Origin: Numida meleagris
Taxonomy: Eukaryota > Chordata > Aves > Galliformes > Numididae
Assembly (NCBI RefSeq): GCF_002078875.1
Contig: NC_034424.1
Location: forward strand, 9,271,326 to 9,335,325
Length of the DNA stretch: 64,000 nt
Direction: 5' to 3'
Both the position numbers and the translations under genes were made by a program. Positions 1 to 12,200 of this stretch are shown piece after piece. Position 1 is the first letter of the stretch, and each line of letters starts with the position of its first letter. The notes below the pieces were generated by a model. That model saw nothing but the letters and a program-made list of their open reading frames with translations. It did no database searches and had not been told where the DNA came from.

Positions 1-173
1 GAGTGCTTGTGCACTGTGGCAGTCCCTTGCCTCTTTGGATTGCTATCTTTGCAGTGAGTAGTAGAGAGATTGCACATTACCCAGGCAGGTCTGCACAGCC
101 CAGCAAGCACCCATCAGAACATGTATACCCCTTCATTTGCCTGTGGCTGAGGGCTTCGTGTCTCCATCCTCAG

Positions 174-276
174 TGTCCCCAAGAGTGAACGAACAACTGT
201 GCACAAGAACCTGATCTTTGCATTAGCTGCAGCAGAAGCTCTGCTCATGTTCAGTGAATTGGCCAAGACCAACCAG
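174..276 (+). CDS. ADGRD2: ADGRD2 exon: intracellular loop 1 and TM2
   Basis: Acceptor CAG ends at 173 and donor GTAAGC starts at 277. After one split base the frame reads VPKSERTTVHKNL followed by a hydrophobic TM2 segment (IFALAAAEALLMF) and ELAKTNQ. The exon enters with a codon completed by the previous exon, which is not securely identified. Ends in phase 0. Confidence 0.85.
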
Positions 277-3200
277 GTAAGCTCACTGAAACAAACCCTG
301 TTTACCTAGCAGGACCAGTCCTGCAGAGGTGTTACTGGCAGAGCTAACAGAAATTTAATTCCTTCTATTAACATTTCATTAACTACCTGTAATTTGCATC
401 TAGAAAAGATGCATGTCTGCATTTGTAGTGTGCAATCTGTCAGGAAAACTCACCTCTTGTTTCTTACCAAAAAAGCCTTCAGAAAATTTAAGCAATTGTT
501 GAACAGCAATGTGTGGGTTGCTGTTTTTTTCCTGGCTGCTCATTCTCAGAATTTTCCAGAGGACTCTGCTTCCTGAAGGAGCATGTGATTTCTCTTCTCT
601 CCAGGTGCTGTGTTTCACGGTCACCGCCTTCCTTCATCTCTTGTTCATGGCAGCCTTCTCATGGATGCTGGTTGAGGGGCTTCTCCTGTGGAGCAAGGTG
701 GTAGCAGTCAACATGAGCGAAGACAGGAGAATGAAATTCTACTACGCGACAGGCTGGGGTACTGAGGACTCACAAAAAATGCGTCATTTATTTTCAATAG
801 CAAAAGTTTCAATAGGAGAAATCCCCCCAGCAGTGGTGCAGTCAGACCAATGCTTGGCTTGGTTCAATATGAGAGCCTGCTGCCACTGTTCCACAGAGGC
901 TTTATCACCCTTATGCGTCAAATTGGCAGTCTTGAAATGTAAGCTAAAAAGCATTTCTGTTATTTTTCTAAAACCAAGGATTCTATACCAAGAACTTGAG
1001 GAGGAAGCTCGTGGTAAATTCTTGTTCTTCGAGAGAATCACTACTATGATATTAATTAAAATATAAATATGTTCTTTGACTAAGCAGTCTTTATTCTGAG
1101 CTAGTCTTTCAGGTACATAGATTTCATTGAAATAAGCAGAGATCTATATCAAAGAAAAGCCTGTTTAGGTCAGTGCTCCTTGCAAAACACATACCTAGTT
1201 GGATATTGAATGAGTAGTTCCAGTATTTTGCATTGTTTTATGTTTTTGATTGTCCATTTTATTAAAACAGTGGTCTGAGGAATAAATTGCTTTGATCAGG
1301 GCTCAGGACTTGGAATGCTTTATATCTAAAAAAGTGATGCTGACAGCATATAAATCTGGTCTTGTAGAGCTGGGACAGATTTCAGCTGCAGTAAATTCCC
1401 ATTGTACATGGGGTTTAAGAGGCTAAGCTGGCTCATGCTGGAGCATGTCTGGTCATGGGGGTTCTGAAGCAATTATCTAGAGTGCAGCTGATCTGCTTGG
1501 GTCATACTTGCTTTTCCTGCGTTCTAAATTATTTTATTTTTTTATTAATTTGTGCAGGCCTTCCAGCCGTTATCGTTGGTGTGACCCTTGCAACTTCCTT
1601 CAATAACTATGTGGCAGACAACTACTGCTGGCTGAACGTTCAGACCAATGTCATCTGGGCCTTTGTTGGGCCCGTTCTGTTCATCCTGACAGTAAGTGCC
1701 AAAGCCTTCCTGGAAGGTGTGATTCCTGCATGACTGGTCTTAGGAAAGCACTGCAGAGTCAGCAGTGCCAGCACTCCTGCAGCCAAGACACTTGCTCTCT
1801 GGGCTTTCCTTGTGGTTTTTATGGTAGAATTTTTGTTAAACTTCACACAGTTCCACAATAGAAATTAGTCTTTTTAACCAAAACAGTTTTTTTTATATTA
1901 AAAATAGATACTAAAATTTTGTTGACTAGTTCTTGTATTGTCTGTTAGACTAGGAATGGTGATAAGTGTGTAGGTTAAATGTGACTTCACCTTAAATAAA
2001 GATCTGCTCATCATATGGGAACATCTACATCCTTGAAGTTCTGTTGTGATACTGATAACTACAACACAGCAGCAAAAGAAGGTGCAATGCTGAAGGAGAC
2101 TAGAGCAGCCACTTAACAAGGCATTCTGTGGGAGAGGTTTTGAGATAAGTTTTTACAGCTCTGATACTTGTGCAGATAGCTCTATGTAGTATTTCATTTT
2201 TCCTCAGGAGTGATACATGCCTCTTCACATTCTGAAAATTAGTTACTGACTTCCCAGAGAAGAGACTCACCGCACTGGAGTTCAGATCACTGAACATTAA
2301 GGGGTCTGCTGGCTCTTTTCTGACAGGTGAACACCTTTGTGCTTTTCCGGGTAGTGATGGTGACTGTGTCCAGTGCTCGCAGGAGAGCGAAGATGCTGAC
2401 ACCCAACAGCAGCCTGGAGAACCAGATTGGAATACAAATATGGTGAGCAGACCACGGCACTGGCTGATCAGGGTATACAATGGTGGAAATACTGTTAGAG
2501 TGAGGGTCTTTGTCTCGAGGGATACAATGACAAGCTGTGAGTTTGGGCATATGGACAGAAAGAGTTTTCTCCTCTAGAGTAACTGAGCATCACTCAAAGG
2601 CAATTCCTCTGCTGGACTCCTTACCATTGAGGACATTAGACCTCCATGCCACAGAGCAGCTCGCTGTCAGGCACACAGACATCCTGTGAAACAGTAAATA
2701 CAGGGAAGTGAGGGAGCAGTCTTGATTGTTTCCAGGAACCAAGGGACTCAAAGTGCCTGATTTCCTGGAATCTCATGGAGATCTGAGCCAAAAAGGGAGT
2801 CCTCTCCACAGAACGTTGTGGTTCAAAGTCATCCCTTCCATAGCACTTGTACATGCTTACCAGAAGATGTACCCAGTGCAGGAGCTTTGGTCTGTTTATC
2901 ATAATAAAAAGCATTTTCTATATGCTTGGGACTTGGTGGACTGAAAGGAACTTTAGAGGCGATTACTTTGGGAAGGAGAGGCAGTGTGGACTTCTGTAAT
3001 CTGTTAATGGAGGGAGACCTCTAAAAACTGCTGCTTGAGTCACTACTTTATCATCTTCTTTGAGTTTTTATTGTTGTTAGCTGGCGCCAGATACCCCTGC
3101 TAGACATGCATTGTTCCCCTCTATCATAAATAAATTTTCCCAAAATTACAGAAGCACAAAGATAGGGCAGCACAGGAGGGCAGGGTGACATCCATGTGCT

Positions 3201-6200
3201 AGTAAAACAACTACAGAAGCCTTCCTTGTAGCAACAACTCCAGGGGAAAAGCTGTTTTCTCATGGCTAATGACGTCAAAGAGCTCCCTTCTTACTAACTC
3301 TCAATGATAAAAAAAGAGCAGGGCTAGCACATTGCAGGCTGGGAAGTGAAGTGTTTGGTTTTTCTCCTCTAATTTTGTTTGCAGAGGAATTTGTTCCATG
3401 GCTACCATCTTGGGTGCTGCTTGCTCAGCACCTTATCAGAGACACTTGCAGGGGGTGTAGAGCTGTCTCCTGGGTGACAACAAGGAGAGCTCTCTTCTGA
3501 ACTGCAAAATACAGGGCAGAGTGCTCCAAAACCCATAGTGCTCTGCAGCCTAGTGCAGCTCCAGTGCAGTGTTTCTGCTTTTAAATGTGCCCAAGTAACT
3601 CTGAGCTCTTCTTTCTGACAGGGCCACAGCCAAACCCATCTTGGTGCTGCTGCCTGTGCTGGGGCTGACATGGGTATGCGGGATCCTTGTTCATCTCAGC
3701 ATTATTTGGGCCTACATCTTCATTGTGCTCAACTCCCTCCAGGTGAGTCCTGTGCCACCTTCACCTCACAGCCAAGCAGGTACCTGCTGTTTCTTGTGCT
3801 GCAGTGTAATCCATCTGCCCTACTAGCTAGGAATCTTTGTCAGTGCTGAAGCTCACCCCAGCTTTCCTAAACTGCTGTGCTATTTTGTCCAAGGAAACTT
3901 ATGCTCCTGCTCCCAAGATGTGAAATATACCCCAGGACACCTCATTCATCTGATGTCCCCTCTGCACCAGTCTCTGGAGTGTCTTACTGATGCTACAGCT
4001 TTCCAGTTCAAGTCTTGTTTCTTATATTAGTTTTTCCTAAAAACTTAACATGGTTTAAAATGACACTTCCAAACTAGCATGCTTGTAGGGAACTTGATTT
4101 TTCTTGCAACTTTACTGGTTTCTTCAAAAGACTAGAACTTTAACCAGCCTGTAAGCAATTAAGAGAGCAAAGTAAATCGTATTAGCCACAGCAGCAAGGA
4201 GCACTCCATTCTGCACTGAGGTGGAACTGCTCCCATGACTTCAGGATAGCTGAAACTCAGGGACATGTGGTAACAAAAATATCATAAGGGCTTGCTGAAG
4301 TCCTGTGACACATGCTTGCCACCTGCAATTCAAAGCATCAGCCACCTGGTTGGCAAAAGCCTTCCAAACCTTGAAAGAAAGCAGCTGTAGATGGAGCTAG
4401 AGAAGCACTAAACACCACTGCTCCTGATATTTGCAGGAGGGACAATTGTCTCAGGGCAGAAGGTGTGCATCTTCACAGACAGGTAGTTCTTGGCAGCAGA
4501 GAGCCAGGCAGAGGAGAATCTGCATGGCCTCAGCCCAGCCCCAGGTGCTAAGACTACACTAGTACAAATAACACCTAAGCTTACCTACAGTCAGTTCTGT
4601 GCTTTTGCACTAGATATCCACAGATCTATTTTTCAGAATCCCTTGCTAGTTCTTGAAGACAAGTTTTACTCCAGGGGATCCAATTCAAGAGAGAAATCAG
4701 GTACTATACTCTAAGCCCTTGTGATTTTAGAAGTTCTCCATCCACCTCTTCTTTTTTCCCTTTGGATACTGTAACACGATGGAAAGCACAGCAAAGGCAA
4801 CTGAGGATTTGCTCACAGGCAACAGCTATAGGCACCAAAACAAAGGAAAGAAGCTGCTTACCTTCAGAAGGCCCCAGGCACAGGGGGATCTCCAGCAAGA
4901 TATTGTTGCTTCCACTGCCAACCCTTAAATGAGATCTGGGCAGGGGTGGATCCTGGCTCCACTCCTTCCAGTCATTCAGGTGCATTCCATGCACCTGAGC
5001 TCCCCTGGGCTGGCCCTGCCTTCCCACCACGTGCTCAATCACTGTTTCAAGCCATGACTTAGCATTTCTGCTACAGATACAATAGAAAATTTACCCTGCA
5101 ATAGCTCTCATGTATGGAGCAGAAGAATTCCAGTGCTTCCCTATGGCATACTTGGCAGGCTTTCATGTAACATTGGCCCACATCTCCAAGGGTGAGAGGC
5201 AGGTGTTATTGCCATGTGCACAAGATGAGTGGTTGCTCCAAGGCATGTTCTGCCTGTGGCTGGCATTGCTCCAGTGGGTGGGTGCTGCTCACGCACATCC
5301 GTCAGCTTGTGGATGGGGAAGTCCAGAGGCCAAAGGGCTGCCTGTCCACATCTCTGCTATTAAGTATACCAGAAGGGCAGCAGGAGGCCTGTCTTAAATA
5401 TGCTTAAATACAACTTCAGTTTTCCTCACCTCCTCACAGAAGTGGCTGTAACATGGATGCTAGATATGTGGGTTTTTTGGAAGGGCAAAGAACGAATTTC
5501 TGAAATGAATAAATGTGTCCTCTGGATGATATATCTCCAGAGTCTTCCTCTAATAAACTGTAACAACATCCACCTTGAGTGACATAGTAGAAGAGATGTT
5601 AGCTGGATAAGGATTTGTTTTCTTCCTTTGCTTTCTAAGTTACAGCTTCTTTTGTTTTCTTCTTTTTCGTAACACTCAGTATGGGTCTGGTTGTGTGGGC
5701 AAACAGTCAAGGGTTTGCCCATGAATATGCAGTGCTTGTTTGCCTTCTACTCATTCACTGCTAAGTTCAGGTCAATTTGAAAATTACCCTAAAAAAAGAA
5801 GTTTGGTGCTCATGGGCAGCTATGGAGTTGAGAAAAAGCAGGGATAAAAACATCATATTTCAGCTCCTTTGCTGGCTGGCCTATTGAGGACAGCTTCTAT
5901 AGATCACCTTGGGATTTCCTGTAAGGCCGGTGTGTTTCTTTATGTGCTGGTGTTGTGCTGGAAAGTTTTGCCGCTGTAGTTGTTTGTTTGTTTGACTGCT
6001 TTCTATTTATCTGAGGAAAATGAAGCCTGTTTTCAAGGTTACTCTGTGCATTGACACCACACCTGACAACTCCTCCTCCAGCCAGGCAGCATGAGAACTC
6101 AGCCCAGTGAGAAGCAGCATTGTGAAGTGCTGGGCCCCAGGAGGCTGCAGTGCTGTGGTCAAAACCCAACTGAGATGAACCAGCAGTCCCTGTTCTGCCC

Positions 6201-9200
6201 AGATAATGAGGCAAGAAACCTGTAAATTGGTCAGTGCAGCCCTACAGCCCCTCTGCTGCCACCATGAGAGGGGGACTGGGGCTGTCTCAGGGCTCCTGTT
6301 TTGCCCAACTCTACTGATACTGTGAGGGCTTTGCACCTCTGCCACTACAGGAGAAACCAGCCAGATCAGCCTCACTAGGCACTGGGCTGTGAAATCCCAG
6401 TGAGACAGCTGCAGAAAAAAGCTCTTTTTGTATACTTCACTGACTACTTACACTTGCTTCACATCCCTGGGTACCTGCTGAGCCCCGGCAGCAGAGCCAG
6501 CTGCCTGGAACTGAACGGGGCTGACAGAGCAGGGAAGCGACCCTTGGTGGCCATGAGCTGTCCTGGTAGAGGTGGGACAGCTGGGGGTGTTTTGGTGGCT
6601 CCTGGGGCGCTACCGCAGGGGGCACACCCTCCCTCCACCTCTGGCCCTTTCCCCACAGCCTTGGCCCTGGCACCGCATGGACAGATTGAGGTGCTGCCCT
6701 TCCCGCCACTGCGGCCTGCCCGTGGCAAGGCCTTGGGCTGTGTACCTTTACGCTTTAAGTTATTTCACGTGTCTCCTACTCGTCCAGCAGTTACTGGGAC
6801 AGATCTGGAGGACTGCATGGCACTGTGCTGAGCAGTTATTCCCTAATGATGGCTGCTTGCTGGCAGAGGTCGGTTTGACCCCTCCCTGAGTGGAGCTGGA
6901 GCTGCTCGTGATGATGGCAGCCCCTGAGGAAGATAGTGGCTCTGCTTTGCTCTGGGAGGAAGTGGTGTGGGCAGCAGTAGGGCAGGAACTGGGCAGCAGT
7001 GGGGCAGCAGCAGGGCAGGAGCAGCTTCTCTGGTGCAGCCCTGTGCCATAGCTCTGCTTCCGCCCGCCGCTGCAGCTGGGCCTCCTCTTCTTCCTTGCTT
7101 TCCTCCCCGCTGACCTCAGCGCTCCCTCCCCCCACTCCACTTTCCTACAGAATGATTATTTCAAGGAAGACCTGCCTTGGCAGCCCAGCCAGAAATCTGC
7201 TCTGGAGGAGTGACCAGCGTTGCTGTCTGAAGGACAGGTCATGGCACGGCGCCAGGGTATTGCTACCATTACGCCTGCCAAGAGCTCGCAGATGAAGAGC
7301 GAGGCTCATTGAAGACAAGATGGATTACTTTTCTTGCTGCAGCTGATTTATCTAGCTGCGATAACAAACACCCTACAGATATAACATAAATCTGGTGGAC
7401 CAGATAGGGCTGCCTTAAGGCCAAAATCGTTGGTCTGGAGCTGTAATTAGCCCCTGGCTACAGCCTCCAGGTGGTGCTCGCTCCGGGCTGTGCCCAGAGC
7501 CCTTCCCGCAGCACAGCCCATGTGAGACACGAGCTGCGGGTTAGAACAGAGCTTTGGGTCATGGCACAGCATTTGGTTGCTTGCTGGTCCCCAGTACTTT
7601 CAAATAGGAGCACCAGTTTAGTGGGAAGAAGAGGGTGGCCAAGGCTGTGCGCCCCAAGCCGTGGGGTGCCAGTCTGGGAAGGTTTTGTCCAGGCTGGAAA
7701 AAGCCTCTGGATCAATACCCCCTAAACATGCATCAGGGGCTCCTGCTGGCATGCTGTGATCTGTCACAATGTGACACAGAGGAACTGTCCGTGGCATCAT
7801 GCTGCATTTTGTGGGAGGATGGCCCAGGTCCCCCTCCCTGGGCTCAGCGGGAAGGGAGTGGTCCTTCCTGGACTTCAGTTCCCCTTGCAACAAATTCCTG
7901 GTGGTTTCTGTTTCTGAGATCTGAAGGAGGTGTTTTTCTGGAGGGATTTTGCATGCATGAGTGAAGAGGAGTGTGGGAGAGTGTCGGGTGAGGGGAGCAG
8001 AGATGCCCAGCTGGATCTGCTGGCTCTCCCTCCATCGCTCCAGGGAGGCACAAAGCAACTTCTGCCGAGTGCCTGAACTGCTGCTGCAAGGTGAGACAGA
8101 GGGAGAGAAAAAGGAAGAGGGACTGGGACAGGAACCTTCTCTCCTTTGGACCCTCTGTGAAGAGCCTGGTCTCGGGTTTGACCGAGGAGGAACGCTCTTC
8201 TAGCCCAGCTTTCCCCCTGGTTGTGCCATGCCCAGTATCTGTGCCTCTGTCCCTTAGCCTCATCCTCAACCATTCTAATACTCATCAAACTCATTTCCTC
8301 CCATGGAAAGTAGCAGCAAAGCAGCTGTATATCTCTAACTTCCTGTGCTCTCTCCTTTGCAGGGCCTTTATATATTCCTGGTCTATGCAATCTATAACAG
8401 TGAGGTAAGAGATAACCCTGGCTGGGGCTCTGTCACTCTTCAGAGTAGCAGTGAAGCAGTAGCTGGGATTGTAGTAGATGCAACAGGGAGCATAGCCCAA
8501 GCTGTGCTTCTGGGATAGCTATTGCTTTTTGTCCATGACTTGCTGGAGGATCTCTTGCTATGCTGGAGTTGCTCTGGCCCTCTTTAATGTCCTTGCTCTT
8601 CTTCAGGTGCGGAATGCCATCCAGAGGATGAAGGACAAGAAGAAAGCACTTTCATTCACAGTAAGTCACAAGGAAGCCTTGCTGCCTCCGTTTGTTCATC
8701 CTTCACGCATCAAAGGAGCACCCTAGCTATGTATGTTTGCACTCCTTCAAGTATATAATGTTGGAAAGAAGTCTTATTTTCTTTCCCACTTGTCCTGTGT
8801 AGGAACAGTGGCAGAGTCTGGCTCCGTTCTTTGCAGTCCTGTTGGACAGTGCAGACCCAAGATCATCTATCCTGATTAGGCAACAGCCTTCTGTACCAGG
8901 GTGGGATGGGAGCTCAAGTCCCAGGGGCAGCAGTGTAGATCAAACCAATCTTTAAGGCTGGATCTGGATCCAGTAAGTATACATGTTGCATTTTTCACTG
9001 TCCTGAATTTCTTCCCTGTCACTGCAGAACTGCTCTCATCCCATCAACTACTTATCAAGTCCAAGAAACACCACCTCCTGGGAGACTGGAAAAATGAGTC
9101 CTGCAGCAGAGAGTGCCTTGTCAAGCCCTGTGCAGAAAGACCCTCCAGTGAAGAACATCACCAGCAGAGGTAAAGAGAGTTGTCACTGCTGTTGGCCCAG

Positions 9201-12200
9201 TCTCTGTCATGAGACCACAGTAAAATGTTTTTCCCAAGGCTGAATCATAGAATTAGCTAGGTTGGAAAAGACCTACAAGATCATCTAGTCCAACCATCCA
9301 CCTACCACCAATAACCCCACTAAACCATGTCTCTCAACACTACCTCTAAATGTTTCTTGAACACAGTATTAGTATACATTCACTTGGCATGGTGCTGAAG
9401 CCATTTGCACATTGGGGCTGTGTGAGCACGCAGGGTCTGGTGCTCTAAATGCAGCATGGGATGAAGGATTCCTGGGGAAAGCAAGGGGCTGTGAGCACAT
9501 GGGTCTCAGAGGGACCAGGGTTGTCCCTGCGGGCTGGCTGAACATGAGCAAGGGGTTCACATAACTGTGTTATGCAGCATTGCCCTCTTTTCATGGCAAG
9601 AATCCATGTTTGTGTCTTAAAATGATTTTCCTAGAGAAGAGTAGGTGAAGGTGGTGATGGGAAATAGGTTTTTGAGGTTTTGGGGAAAAAGGTGTTGCAT
9701 GCTCCATCCAGTTTGTGGGTGCAAGAATTTACTTGCAATTATGGTTGGTCCTTTTGCTTCAGTGGAAGATATTTAGGGAATGCGAAGCACAATGTTTTTG
9801 GTAAAGCATGAATATTTCTATTCCAATCTCCAAACTCACTGTGCTGCTTCACCCCCTAGGCAACTTTGGAGGCAAAATTCCCATGGGGATTTCATCAATC
9901 ATGTCACCAGACAGACCGGTAGGTAATGTCTGCTGATATTTGTCCACCTTCAGCCACACAGAGAGCGCAGTGGGGAGGAAGCCCCCAGAGCAGTCGTTTT
10001 CCAGGAGAGAGCTCCCCTCTGAGCTGTGGGGAACCGGCCCTGCTGTGGCTTTGTTCCCAGCTGCACCCAGGGCCTGCAGCCTCTCTCCAGGAGGGGAGTG
10101 TGGTGGGAGAGTGATCTATGGCAGGGGATATAAATGAACAGGAGCTAGTGAATTTGAGTATGTAAAGCAGCGAGCAGAGGTTGGTACGGATCAAGGCAAG
10201 GAGACTTCCCCCAGGGACAGCAGATTTAACACAGGCAGCAGGGGTTTGCTGTCTGTGCAGCAGCCAGGTCGCATCCAACCAAGGAGGGCAGCCCTGTGTT
10301 CTGCAGCCATTTCACTCCCCTGGCAGAAGCCTGATGCAGACCTCAGCAAGGTATAGCCTAAAGCGGAGAACAATTTAAATTTGACTACTCTGATACCACT
10401 TCCATCTCCTACTATTGAAATGATCATCAGTCCTTGTGCTCTTGACATACAAGTGCTGTAATTTCCTCAGAATAAAATCCAACACTACTTTCGTATAAGT
10501 CTCTCACTGAAGGATCTCTCTCTCCCTCTCTAATATTTATCCTTTGAAAACCTGTGTCACATAGACAGCTCTTATTTATCCAATAGATAATACTTCTATA
10601 GCTGGCATATCATTTTGAAGCCACTCAATAAAATCCATATTTTCATCTCCCATGATTTATACTGCGGTTAATGCCATTCCTCCTTCATGCTAAACACCAA
10701 CCGGGATTCGCAGGTGATGCTTTTCTCAGCCAGCCAGGTGCTTGCTGTGTAAACTGGGAGCAGGGCTAAGCTCTCTGGCACAAAATACGAGACGTAGGCT
10801 AAAGAGATTAGCCCAGAGGCCTGAGTTTTCTAATGCAGGGAGTATTAGGAGGCAGATATCCTAAATGCCAAGGCCATGGCATTTCCTAGAATGCAAAGAT
10901 AGAAACTGCTTTCCTCCTTATGAGGGTCACCTAGGACTTAACCGTGTTGTTTCTGCTTAAACATTTCATTTCATTGTATTTGTTTCCTTGCTGACCAAGG
11001 TGTGCTCAGCAGTGTGCACAAGGCGCCTGCATCCTGGAGGGCAAGGACGGCACAGTGCTGCTCCCCATGCCAACCTGTGCCTCTGTGGACCTGCAAGCCC
11101 TGTGATGCTGAGCAGCCCTGGGCAGCATCAGGCTCTGGGTGGTGGGGTCGGCAGGGCCCTGTGCCCTGTGTGGTGCCACCCCCGACTGATGGGCACTGCT
11201 TGCTGTGTTACATAAGTCAGTGCTGTTTTCCTGCTCCCTGCCGAAGTGAGTCATGTAACTTGCTGGAGGAGCTGTGAATTAAGAATGTCACTGGCAGCTG
11301 CACAATAGTTTGGATGAAGAGAAGATGCTACTTAAAAACGTTTGAAAACACTTAAAATGACAAAACACCAAGCAAGTGAAGATACAAACACAGACAAGAT
11401 GTTCTTTGTGCTTCAGCTTTTTTAAATGTTGTTTGGTGATATTTATCGCTGTTGGGCTGGGAGCAGGAATTTCACACCTCGGAGCATTAACCATCACTTG
11501 GGCACATGGAACAAGTTTATGTGTGGTCTCCTCTGTGCACAAGGAAGTTCTCTCCGCTCTGCTCCTGGTTTTTGCTGTGCCTCTAGCAGGTGCCCAGGCT
11601 GCAGATCACACCAGGGCTGGGGCTGAGCAGTGGAGCTGCCGAGAGGTGCAGTGGGTTGCAGGGAGCTCTGCAGAGTGCCCGTTTCTCTGGGGCTGGGTGC
11701 AGGCACTGCAGGAGCTCGCTGCAGGGAGAGGGCAGCTCAGTGCTGTGAGGAGCTCTGCTGGGCCTTGGTGGGAGGGCTGGGGGCTCCAGCCGTGCAGCAG
11801 ACAGACCTGTGCCTTCTGCTAACAGATGTTCTCCCCTCTTTCAGGCTGTAGAGCTGACAGCATTCAAATCCTCAGGTAACATTTCCTTCTTCATCTTCAA
11901 TGTTTTTTATGCCAATAGTGTTTTCTCTAATTGCATTGTGGAGCACGGACCGGAGGGTGGAGGGCAAGTTATTTTTGCTCAGACTTTAGGAAGTGTTTTA
12001 CTTCCATCGTGCCTCAGTGGTTGCAGTCCTGGCAAGGCTGCTGAGGGCTCCGTATGCACAGGACAGGGCTGCAGCAGGTGAGGAGCAGGGGGTGCCCGGA
12101 GGCCCTGCTGCGCTGCCTCTCCCCACAGCACCAGTGGCTCAGCTCGGCCGTGACCCCCTGCAGAGCTCAGCCATGGGTGCACATCTCATAGCACCCATGT

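Noticed and set aside
1..53. Possible ADGRD2 exon at the left edge ending before GTGAGT at 54
   Set aside because: The frame is open and the phase would fit the exon at 174, but the residues (LCTVAVPCLFGLLSL) match TM1 of the family only loosely and the exon start is outside the window. Not strong enough to call.
6760..7140. Minus-strand frames in a CAG-rich block of the long ADGRD2 intron
   Set aside because: The peptides are serine/proline/alanine low complexity created by repeats, with no start context or homology.
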